Shown in pieces: positions 51,174 through 61,669 of a DNA stretch of 64,000 nucleotides (its first letter is position 1; each line of letters begins with the position of its first letter). This DNA is from Haliotis asinina (lineage: Eukaryota; Mollusca; Gastropoda; Lepetellida; Haliotidae). Below the pieces are notes generated by a model. The model had not been told where the DNA came from and made no database searches. It saw only the letters and a list, made by a program, of their open reading frames with translations. Location of the stretch: positions 34,089,054 to 34,153,053 of the forward strand of contig NC_090282.1 in NCBI RefSeq assembly GCF_037392515.1. The letters are read 5' to 3'. The translations under genes and the position numbers were made by a program.

Positions 51174-52036
51174 GTCCGTTAAAAAATATTGGCCAAACTT
51201 TGTCCGGTTTATCCGTGTTGATGACTGAACAACTGTTCATCTGAAAACCACCGGGCATAAATAAATTAGCACAGGGAACTGCAACTGACATCATTTTTGT
51301 CTGTGATGCATCAACTTTTATAATGTCCTCTACCGTCTACGATAAAATAGTCTTGGTAGCTTGGGGGCCTTGAATGTTGTAGCCTTGGTCTTTGAAGTCC
51401 TGAGTAAGGGAGTATGATCGATTGTACAGTCATCAGATATTGTGAAATATACACACTAGAGCTGTTGGAATATTGCTCTAGGCGAAGACGAAGTTGGCTA
51501 ATGATACTGAAACGTCATCTCTCTCGCAGAGTCCTGTATCATATAGATGTAAATATGAAACACATGCGACAGTGACACCCATTTTCTGTCTTTCAAGTTC
51601 AGGTGGGTACAACATTGGAAGGATATTGGCTATTTGATATAGAGCATTCTTTATACCTGAAGGATGATTTATAACTTATTGGCCAAAATAATATGTTTTG
51701 TCAACCGGACTAGAAATGTTTCATAGTCATTCATATGCACAGAAACAGATACGTTTATCCTTTTGTCAACTTAATTACAAATGATTCAATTTTTCATATT
51801 TGTTCCAGAGCATAACTTGAGATCACCTATCTCTAACCCAAACTAGCATGTGATAATATTTTATCCCAATTCTTGGCTAAAACACCTTGCCACTATAATT
51901 GATGACTTTTACATATCTGTAACTATTGCTTCAAGACTTACACCACATTTGACATCTTTGGTTAAGTTCGTTTTTGAAAGGTTCCATAAAGCTTTGGTTT
52001 TCCATAACGACTGTGAAGATGACATTTATCTGGTGA
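51174..52036. other. Intergenic DNA beyond Gene C 3' end
   Basis: Expected to hold the Gene C 3' UTR; no canonical AATAAA was found on the minus strand close to the stop. Nothing else recognised. Confidence 0.4.
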
Positions 52037-52152
52037 TCACTTCCTCAGACAGTTTTTCCTCATGAGGACAACAAGGACTACCAATGGAATCAGCGCAATG
52101 CAGCCGACGATAACACCAACAATGAGACCAACTGGGGTGGACGATTCGGTGG
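52037..52152 (-). CDS. Gene C exon 10: transmembrane helix and short tail
   Basis: Reads A|TESSTPVGLIVGVIVGCIAL then IPLVVLVVLMRKNCLRK and the stop at 52039-52037. The helix has small-residue GxxxG-like spacing (GLIVGVIVG), often seen in helix pairing. Acceptor ATTTTCAG, phase 1. Confidence 0.82.
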
Positions 52153-55100
52153 CTGAAAATGCACACTTTCATGGTAGAAGTCTCACATTGACGATTGTTT
52201 AATATGTTGCAATAAAGAAGACAGGGAGACATCCTATTATTGTACCTTTGTGTAGTTTAATGGTTGCCATAAGCCAAAACTCATCTGCGAAATAGGTACA
52301 CATACCTTGACCATCCCTTTTCACGCCTTTGTATTTGATCTTGTAGCCTTTGCCCCCTTCATTCGAATCTGACACAAACATAACCAACACATCTTGGCCG
52401 GCGTTTCTGGAGGTAACTGTTATCTTAGTCTGACCACAGACTCGACCCAGACTTGGTGAAGAAGACGTTGGACCTGAATCAAGTTGACAGTAAATGTTTA
52501 TACTGATGTGATATTGTTATAGTTGAATAAGCAAAACCCTGTCTCTATTCAGAGATTATGTGACATTTCAGTCTCATCGTACATTATGGATTTGGACCTT
52601 TCTACGTACCATGCATTCATCACCTGGGTTCATTACTATCCTCGTATTTATAAATATTGACAACACCACTGATGGTTATACAAGGAAGTGTAAACTGGCA
52701 TGGTGTCCTCACCGTCAAAGATCTCCACATAATCTTTCGTGCATCCCTCGGATTGGGGCATGTCCATGTCGGTCACCTCCACCTGAATTTGGATGTCAGT
52801 GAGGACAGCCTTCAGTAGGGTTCTACATTTCATCGTGCTGGCGGAGAAAGTATACCACTTTATGTATACATACTATACCACTCTGTAAATGTTTACAAGT
52901 TTCCATTGGTAGGTTTGGACATTCCAATGTAAACTAATTTACCTTCTCAGCCATTGTATATGGACCAAAAACGTTGTCAAAACAAGTAAAATATGTCTTG
53001 CAATATTAAAACGAACACAGTCGATAACAGTTTTCAGTAACTGTTGTTCCTTAGATCAGACAATTCATCATATAAATCACCATTACTTACTTTGGGTATT
53101 TGTTGGGATATAATGGCGATTCAAGCTCTCCCTTCACTTTTTCATAAACGCGCACTTCATTCGGGGAACCGTAACAGCCGGCTGCAAGTAACAAACATTG
53201 TGCCTGAGTGAGAATTGGAAATCATGTGCTGGAATTAACTGAAATCTTCAACGACTACAGTTTATCATAGGAAATCCTATAATAATACAAAGTGCTCGTC
53301 AAATAAATTTCACCTTTTGAATTTGAGGTTCTGACATAGTGGCACATTTCAAACGTCTCGATGATATTTTCTGAACATAGGAGAAAAAAACTTCATGGAC
53401 TCAAAGTGAGTGGCTTTTATGAGTTTCGAACACACTGGCAATAGCTTGGGACACAATACAGTAAGGTTCGTATGACAAAGATCTTTTCGTATTTTGAAAT
53501 GACTAATGGAGATTGCCGTATGTGGGTGGTGGAGTAGCCTAATGGTTAAAGCGTTCGCTCGTCACAGGTAATATGTGTGAAGCCTATTTCTGGTGTCCAC
53601 CGCTGTGATATTGCTAAAAGCCGCGTAAAATCATACTCACTTTCTCTCCTACTACCATGTCAAAATAGCTCTATTTTTCAGGAGTAGAGAGTGCCCACGT
53701 CTGTTTCCTAAACGCCGAATATGAGTGGAACATGTTTATATACATGTGGTTTGGATGTGGATCTGAACACAGGGTTCGATATCATAAGCATTTGAATTTC
53801 AATATATGCTGTGCATAAGGTTAGTGAATATTATGTTTTCAAGTGACCAGAATACACATCAATGTTTGGCAATGAATGTAATAAAGAACATGAGAAAGAA
53901 CGTGTTCAAAGAGTACGTGCGGCGTTTTCAAGCTGCTAAACGTTTACGCGCTATCGTATATCAGTTGACAAACGCTGCGTTTTTCTTAGGCTTGGTCCCA
54001 ATACCAGCAAACACAAAACGTTGACAATGCTGCTTTGATATATGAATCAGGCTGATTGCATTGAGAAATCGATTGCTGGCTGTCATGGAGACGGTTGCAT
54101 CACGCAATTAGTGCATGAGCATATCCATTTGCCAATAACAAAGGGATCAGAAGATATTCTCTGATGACTCCCGTAGTCCCCTACTGCTGCATAGCTGTAG
54201 GAATACTGACACAAACATTGTGATTTACAGACATTTAGGGCCGTGTTCATATAGTTTTCCTATTTAGAATTTGCCACACCTCAGATCAAAGTTCTAAATA
54301 CGATTCCTGGTTATCAAAATTCTAGACACCATCAACCTTCCCTAAATCCCTCTATCTACCATAGTGTTCTGTCCTCAAGAATCTTTTTTCCTTGAACTGA
54401 AACATTTAACCTAACTTCGGAAAGATCTTTCGTCAGTTGTTTCATACTTACGAAAATAAGCAAATCCAACCATTGTATATTCAGCCTTAAAGCCTCGTCT
54501 AGCTAGATTGTTGTCTATCCTGAAAACCACAGACAGCTCCGAGTGTTTGCTGAAGAATGTACCTGTTTGGTTACCACAGAGCTTTGAAACCTCAACCGCT
54601 GACGTATTTCCTGTGACATAAACGTAATTATGAATCTATATTACCCTGCCATCTAATGACAGAAGAAGTATACATCAGTCACACGGTAACTTCGGCTCTG
54701 AGACAGGGGATCAGGTAGCCAAGTGGTTAAAGCATTTGCTCGTCATGCTGAAGACCCGGGTTCAGTTCCCAACTTGGGTACAATGGTCGTGTTGTGATCC
54801 TGCAGGCTCATGTCTTGTCACTGTCACACCTACCTTGGTGCACTTTGATGAAGTTGTTGTCACAGTCGTCACCAAGGCCAACCTCAACGAATGACAACAG
54901 CACTTCCTTGTCGGAAAGTTCGGGACGTACTGACCAGGTGGCTTTCATGCTCCATAAACAATATGGCCTCATGTTGACAATGTGTAAATCTAAAACAGTT
55001 CCAACAATGTAATTTTATGAGCATACAAATAAAAATTAGATTTCAAAAACATACGATGATCCATATCCATCCATCCATATCCATCCATCCATATCCATCC

Positions 55101-57613
55101 ATCCATATCCATCCATCCATATCCATCCATCCATATCCATCCATCGGGCGGTAGGGCAGCCTAATGAATGATCGCTTCCCTCGTCCGCTGTGATTTTCAC
55201 TAACATTTGCTAAAATCGGCGTAAAACCATGGTTACTCACTCACTTGTTATTTTCCCTTATATGTATCATTCCACGCCCACACACATTCGTAGAAATGTT
55301 TGACTCACGAGAGCTACGTAACCTATCGTTACCGACTCTCCCTTGCTTACCCTGCAAATCCACTAGCAATGAACGCTATGGGCATAAATACGACAAACCA
55401 ATGAGAATGTGAGAAGAACTAGGCGTACTTCGGTCAAAGAATCCCTCAAATTGTTGTGTGCGAGATTTTTCTTAAATTTCTTTCTGCATTTTACCAACGC
55501 TTTGAACCTGAAGGTATATCGTAAATGTGTTATGAATATCATCTGAAGGTATATGATTTAAATAGTTCCAAAACGTAACAATGCTTTTAGCTATAGCCGT
55601 TTGCATACATGGTACCCAGTCTCAAAGTGACGAGGACGGCCATTCGGCTTGTCCCGTCATGTGATAAGTCGGTGACGAATGACTCCTTACTTCACTCTGC
55701 CTAACGGGAACCTAGGTGACATCAGCACGGCTTTGTCCCGCTTGGCTTCAAGTGAACGTTGTAGGGGCAGCGTGTCTGCAATATAAGGAATATATGTATA
55801 TATCGATTCTGTAGATTTCCAAACAATCGCTTCCGTGCCACTGGAGCATTATATAAATTATCGGAAATGTAATTATAAACATGTAGTCCAAATCTATTGC
55901 GCGTTTAATTTTCATCACAATCCTGAATCATTTCAAAAGTTATTGTTTTTCTATATGTTGATGTTTTGAGGTACTTTTTAATCTTAAGTAGATCAGAATC
56001 TGCTTAAAATATATTTTGCGTGTTGTTTATATTGTTTGCGCACACCGATTATTATTCGTTATACTGGCGTTATGTATTTCGATGGATGGGTTTGTTTTAC
56101 CCCTGATCTGATCAATATTTCACTGCTGATTCCGGCGTCAGTTCATGGTGAAACATATAGATTCTCATGATAACACACAGTTAGTGTGAATAAATAATAT
56201 AGCATGACTAGAGCCACCATGTATTAGCATAAATAATTAGTATAAATAATTAAGGTCGGCTTGAGCGTTTCAGAGACTTGTCCCAGTAAGTATCCGCTTG
56301 TTGACTTTATTAGTATAAATATTTTTTATAGCAGTGAAACTATATATATATATATGTATCGGTAGAAAGTATCCTCAAGTTAACAAACGGTTTACAATAT
56401 ACAATGCACTGCTGGTACAGAATGTAGATCGGGTACATTTCAGTTCTTTTTAGAACTCGTAGTTATGTCCTTTTTGTCATGCATTAAAGTTGATATTCAT
56501 TTCTTTCTCATCTCAAACATCCTTCCCTATATGAAACTTTACCCTGTGTTTCAGCGTATCCAAACACAAATCCAACTTTCGCACTGGGCCTAGTCGAGTT
56601 GTTGGTAGCTGTAAACACCACGGTAAGAGACCTCTCTTGACCAGTGTAGGTCGCCTTGAGCGTTCCAGAGACTTGTCCCATTAAGTAGCCGCTTGTTGAG
56701 TCACCTGGCGTAAAAGGGTCATCATCAAACATGTTCTGTGTAACAGAATCGTCACCCATTGTAAAGGGTATCTGACAATTTTCACATTTTCACCCTACAT
56801 GTTTATTCACCGGTACTGAATTTGGATTTGTATCATCAACTCAAGCTTGTCGTGAGATATCAGTTACGAGGATCAAATGGCTGTCTGGCAAGCCGATGAT
56901 TGTCATCTCACACTAAATTATTACGTAGATCATTGTTCATGGTGTCAGTCGCTAGAGTAATCCAGAGCCGACGTATCTTAAAGAGTACCTTCACATTGTG
57001 AGCGAGGCATTCAACAACAAACAAAACAGTTCTAGCATGGTACAAAATCTGTATAACTGTCATTCAACAATATCATCACTGAGTTGAAAGCTGTTGAAGT
57101 CCTGAATCTAGAACCCCATCTTTTATGAGGTTTATGTATGATGTGTCGACTTTTTAAAACCCTATATCATTAGTTTCATTTGTGGCATTCTTTACAGGTA
57201 GCGCCTCGTGCCAACATCTTTGTCCAGTGGTCCTTTCACAAATACTTTACACATCTGTCACGCTCTTAACGCCCATTAAAATCCGAGTGGCAACTGAGGC
57301 TGGTAATGTTTGGCACTGACATTTTATACAACAGTTCAACAAAATTTAGACAGACTTGCAATAGTGATCGTGAGACCTTTGGCTTCACACACATCGACTA
57401 ACTAGACTAATACACCTGTATTTACACACATACATGTATTCCTCGTTTGATTGAGGTGAATAACAGTGCACATTTTTATGTTTCACAGTACCTGGATGAA
57501 ACAACAGTGAAGTAGCTATGCCGAATTCCAATCTAATATTGGAGCACCTGCCATGGGCGCGCTCTTTTAGTACCAAGTGAACAGCTGACACAGTAATAGG
57601 ACGCATAAGCATT

Positions 57614-57687
<74 letters not shown>

Positions 57688-58329
57688 TACATACATACAT
57701 ATATACATACACAGATGTACATACACACACACATGCAGATTTATGTACATATATATTTGGGAGTACGCTAAGTCGTATTAAAAACCAAATTTTACGTTAC
57801 ATACTATCATATACGTTCATCACATCATAGCCGTGAAGGAGATCTGCTTCCAGAAATGTTAATCTGACTTTACCGTCTTGGTCATCAGCCGAAATATTCC
57901 AGACACAATTCTGTGGGCTGAAACACAGCCAACCAGTCACTGATATCTATGTATTCGGGATGTGAATGAAGATTTGTGCAGAGGTGCAGAATATGGTCTT
58001 CGATTGGGTACATCGCAATGCGTATGATTTGTGATCTGTGAATACGGCTGTGGATGCAAAAGCTGAGCTGCGGAACTTACAGGCAACACAGAAGGGCATG
58101 AAACTTGCAATGTTTTGGAGTACAGCGGCGCGTCAATTCATTGCCTGCAGAGCCTTATTGCAGAAACGTATTCATTAATTACCTACCTTGGGTAGTTGGC
58201 AGGGTATCCAGGTGATGTAACATTCTGGCTGGTGGAACTGGCCACAATATTTCCTCCGCATGACTGAGCTGCAGTAAGGATGATGAGGCACAGCCAAGTG
58301 ACGAATGCTGATATACATGCATGGTACAT
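52037..58329 (-). CDS. Gene C: three-CUB type I membrane protein, 10 exons
   Basis: Exons in transcript order: 58187-58329, 57815-57917, 56543-56771, 55691-55775, 54834-54949, 54452-54610, 53091-53181, 52713-52837, 52306-52473 and 52037-52152. They sum to 1335 nt, 444 residues plus stop, with consistent frame. Signal peptide 1-23, CUB1 about 24-158, CUB2 159-278, CUB3 279-406, transmembrane helix about 414-437, tail RKNCLRK. Modules are cut as in Gene A, except that the junction inside CUB1 is phase 0 with a weak donor (AAC|GTATAT); the stronger donor ten bases later would run into a stop in exon 3. That junction is the least certain part of the model. Same orientation as Gene A; role unknown. 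Confidence 0.78.
52306..53181 (-). CDS. Gene C exons 7-9: CUB3
   Basis: Exons 53091-53181, 52713-52837 and 52306-52473. Motifs: GCYGSPNEV, LESPLYPNKYP, MKCRTLL, EGCTKDYVEIFDG, LGRVCGQ, GKGYKIKY. All four cysteines present; the most canonical CUB of Gene C. Confidence 0.82.
53525..53645 (+). repeat. tRNA-derived SINE (family 1), internal deletion
   Basis: Head AGTAGCCTAATGGTTAAAGC then GTTCGCTCGTCAC runs straight into GTGAAGCCTATTTCTGGTGT; the B box is deleted. Lies in a Gene C intron. Confidence 0.7.
54452..55775 (-). CDS. Gene C exons 4-6: CUB2, lacking the C1-C2 pair
   Basis: Exons 55691-55775, 54834-54949 and 54452-54610. The first gives VLMSPRFPLGR with no C1, the second MKATWSV with Ala at C2, then GDDCDNNF (C3), and the third KLCGNQ (C4) and RGFKAEYTM. 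The exon 5 acceptor (TTTATGGAG) is weak but phase-correct. Confidence 0.72.
54708..54785 (+). repeat. tRNA-derived SINE (family 1), 5' part
   Basis: AGGTAGCCAAGTGGTTAAAG, then GAAGACCCGGGTTCAGTTCC and GGTACAATG. The 3' tail is missing. In a Gene C intron. Confidence 0.65.
55057..55145. repeat. Minisatellite, 14-bp CCATCCATCCATAT unit
   Basis: About six near-perfect units in a Gene C intron, followed by a decayed SINE-like stretch to about 55250. Confidence 0.85.
56247..56305 (-). repeat. Partial duplicate of Gene C exon 3 in the next intron
   Basis: About 55 bp (GCTTGAGCGTTTCAGAGACT and GTATCCGCTTGTTGA) match 56648-56702 inside exon 3. Too short to be a domain exon; no splice sites in step with the coding frame were seen. 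Confidence 0.7.
56543..57917 (-). CDS. Gene C exons 2-3: rest of CUB1, lacking the C3-C4 pair
   Basis: Exon 2 (57815-57917) gives NCVWNISADD and GYDVMN; exon 3 (56543-56771) gives DDSVTQNM, GYLMGQVSGT and VGFVFGYA. C3 and C4 are absent. Exon 3 is 229 nt against 150-174 in sister domains, with an acidic insert around FDDDPFTPGDSTS. Acceptor of exon 3 is ATTGTCAG. Confidence 0.65.
57618..57735. repeat. (CA)n and (CATA)n microsatellite
   Basis: About 30 CA units followed by CATA units, in the intron between Gene C exons 2 and 3. Confidence 0.92.
58187..58329 (-). CDS. Gene C exon 1: signal peptide and start of CUB1
   Basis: ATG at 58329-58327 opens MYHACISAFVTWLCLIILTA, then AQS and CGGNIVASS with SPGYPANYP. 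Unlike Gene A and Gene B, the signal peptide shares its exon with the first CUB segment. Donor AG|GTAGGT, phase 2. Confidence 0.78.
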
Positions 58330-61300
58330 GTATGTCTTTTCAATAATTACATGTATGTACACAGTTTAGTTGTAACTAAAATGTAAAATGATCTTTAGAA
58401 GACGATCTAAGAACATTTTATTTAAAAGTATACTTTGGAAGTTGTGGCTTTTTTGTGCTCATGGTGTGACCCTTTCTTGTTGAAAATCTCGCTTTGAATT
58501 ATGAAACGTCAGTCGTCTTTTCGCAGATGATACGTCCATGCATATGTTATGGGCTGAACTCTCCTCTGATGCAGGTAACGCTATCGGATTTTTTTTTTGC
58601 AGTATTTTCCAGCAACCTTTTCTCTTTAGTAGATAATTACATCATCCGTCTTTCGTATGTGTATACCGTCAACGGTATACCATTGAATAACTTCCAAGGT
58701 TCGTCTTGGATATCAGCACGTAACAATATGTACGTTACAGTCAGATTATAAGCAGTCAGTTCGTCAAATGACTAAGAGGGTAACAACAATCCATTTACTT
58801 TCATGAAATTTCACTTAATAACTTAATCTAGACATGTCAACATCGCCTATTGTTGACTGTGGACTATTTATGGTTTGTCTGTTTTGTATTTTTTATACGA
58901 ATGGCGTATGTAATGTACGTTGTGGTGTGTTTTGTTTGACATCCCCAAAATGTACATCCATCCCACAGGTTATGTTAATATATTCAGGGAGGCTTTTGAT
59001 GTGGATATACAAGCATACAAGGGATTCAAGTATGCAAGACCATGAACTGAATACCTTAGAACATGAGGTCTCTTTACTGACACCAGTATACGATATGTGA
59101 ATATATGTACACACAAACCTTGCCAAATGTATTGTCATCCCGTCAAACCGCAGGTTATTTTGTAATAAATGCTATAGTTGCTGGACAGTAAAACATACAC
59201 GTTTTATTACATTCAATCAAGTTCCTTTAGTTTGTCTGGTGCTCTTTTATGAGCGTAGGCCTCAAAATACACACAACAACACAACCAACACATTCGGCTT
59301 GTGCTATGTCAATGTTTTATCTCGTGACTAGCGTTATAACATTTGTAATTGGTTTTAAGGGTTATTTTAAAACGATTTGACAATAGTACGTATAACAATA
59401 TGCAAAACATCAACTTCAAACAAAATGTAAGGTTCTACAATACAGCGATGTAGAAACACTATAACACTATTTAACACTTCACAAGAAGTATCCTAACGTT
59501 CCACTGAAACGTGAATCCATGTCCAGAACACAACATTGTGAAAATGATACTGAAACCTTTTGACAGATGATTTTCATAATAAACATGCTTCTGTTCGTAA
59601 CAAAAAGTTATATGTTTATGAGCTTTGAGCCAAACACTCTCACAATAACATATATACTCGTATGTATACGTTTTAGACTATTGCTCACGTTCCTCCTGCT
59701 CAAAATGATCACACAACAACATTTTTATACAAATAGGTTATACATTTTAGACTGTTACACATTTTAGACTGTTACTCACGTTCGTCCTGCACCGAGCTGA
59801 GAATCTTTGCTGACTGTTTAATCAGTGACGTATTTCAAGAATGCCTCGTGCAAGATTAACTTTTGTCCGAGGGTGTTGTGTATCAAAGTTGTACCTAACA
59901 GGCTAGAAATCAGACATGTTCTTTCCTATCACTCTGAGAAAGAACATTCCTTTGGCGGGTATTACACGAGGACATTTTCGTGTTATGACCCTAGTGTGTA
60001 AGATAATGTATCTAGAGTACAATTTAGTTTCCAGGGGAAACTAAGACAAAAAAAGAAATACTAGTGCTGAGTAATAGGAACATCGACAAAAACAGAAATA
60101 ATACGGCCAAACTGACATGAAGGATTTGAACTATTTCTGTTATTCATATGTTACATGTTCGCCACATATATCAGAGAAACAACTGAAAAAAAAACATTTG
60201 AGCATTCAAGGCAAACAACGTACTCGCCTTAATTCAGTCTAACATATTGTTTAAGAGATGCAGATTCAAAGGAACCGGTTTCGTTGTGTTGGTACTTTGA
60301 AAGGAAGCAAGTTCCAAAACTACATTCATTAAGCGTGTTTTGTCTCTAAATACAAGTTTCTAATGTTACAGCTCTTGGTGACCATAGACGTTAAGCAGTG
60401 CCTGTTGTAACCTGTATCTAAACCATGAAATCATGGCGTATAGTGCTTCGGAACAGATACCCTACATGTAAATATCATAAGATATGGACCATCAAAACAA
60501 CGTGGGTCACCTTTGTCTGGAATATTTTGATTGCGAAGGTATTTTGTATTGGTTGGAATTGTTTAAAACATAACTTATTGACACGGTTAAAGGTATTCGG
60601 CAAGTGATTGATGGACAGATTTAGTTATAAAACAGACAAAAATACTTACTGAAAATGATAAACATTTATGGAAACGTTCGACAGGACATATATGCATGTG
60701 TCATCGTATTTTAATGAAATGCACATACACATATGAAAATACATAATCCCAAACACAAACCCTGTTACACGAATATACACACATACACACATATAAGATC
60801 TTTCCAGATTTACAGGGAGATTTCAACAAGTAATGCCTAAGACTGAACCCTGTGGTATTCCTGCTTTCTTTCTTTGTTAGCGATATGTCATGTTGCAATT
60901 TCAACTGGGAACAAGTACCTTTGAAAGGCTAGAGGTGTCAACTGTGTGACTTACAAGTAATCGGAACTGAATGTAAATTCCAGCAAGTTCTTTTTGTTTC
61001 TACCAGAGCATTCCTTTGCAGTTAAAAATAAATGCAAGTGGTCTTCTGCTCTGACACATCCCTGCAGCTGACTCCAACAATGACAGTATGATTAAGTGCT
61101 GCTGTCCGACCGTCCACACAGTCGGGAAATATGTGTTCCCTGACAGTCAAGGTCACTTTCGCCAACATGTGCACTAGACTTTCAAGCATTAACTATATGA
61201 CGATCTATTCCACAAAAAAGACTCGTGTACACCTTTTGTAAAAGCAATATCACTTAACAAAACAGACATAGCAAATACAGCGAATCATCGTAATTCCACA

Positions 61301-61390
61301 CACTAATTATAATGCTTCCAGAATATCGTCTCTTGGTCAGCTAGTCGTCTATGCTAATGGATAATTGTATCCTGACATATACATTATTGT
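58330..61390. other. Upstream of Gene C, no gene recognised
   Basis: AT-rich DNA. Two short repeats of TTTTAGACTGTTAC near 59740-59780. Should contain the Gene C promoter; no element could be named. Confidence 0.45.
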
Positions 61391-61397
61391 CTTTCAG

Positions 61398-61663
61398 CTC
61401 ATTTGTCGTCGGATAGCAGAGGTTTCCGGGCTAACGGGGTTTCGCTTGATACTTGCATTGTGCATGTTGATAAAGTATACAACAGCCGGACAATCAAACA
61501 GGTCATACCTTAAGTTATGCTTCTTGTTAAATGCAGACAACACGCCAGGTTTAGAAACCTTCCCATCATCAATGCAACGATCACTGGATAAGCACTACTG
61601 CCGTAGACCAAGATTGCCCGCAGCAGACCACAACCCAAGCCCGTTTACAAGTGGTGTAATCAG
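61398..61663 (+). CDS. Weak candidate exon of unknown gene
   Basis: Open frame between a good acceptor (TTGTCTTTCAG) and a donor (ATCAG|GTGAAA). It reads FRLILALCMLIKYTTAG then a polar Ser/Pro/Arg-rich part ending FTSGVIR. The hydrophobic stretch could be a signal or membrane segment. No family recognised and no partner exon found; could be chance. Confidence 0.15.
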
Positions 61664-61669
61664 GTGAAA

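Noticed and set aside
57805-57814. Stronger donor (ATA|GTATGT) for Gene C exon 2
   Set aside because: Using it puts exon 3 in a frame that stops after a few codons; the weaker donor ten bases earlier keeps the whole gene open.
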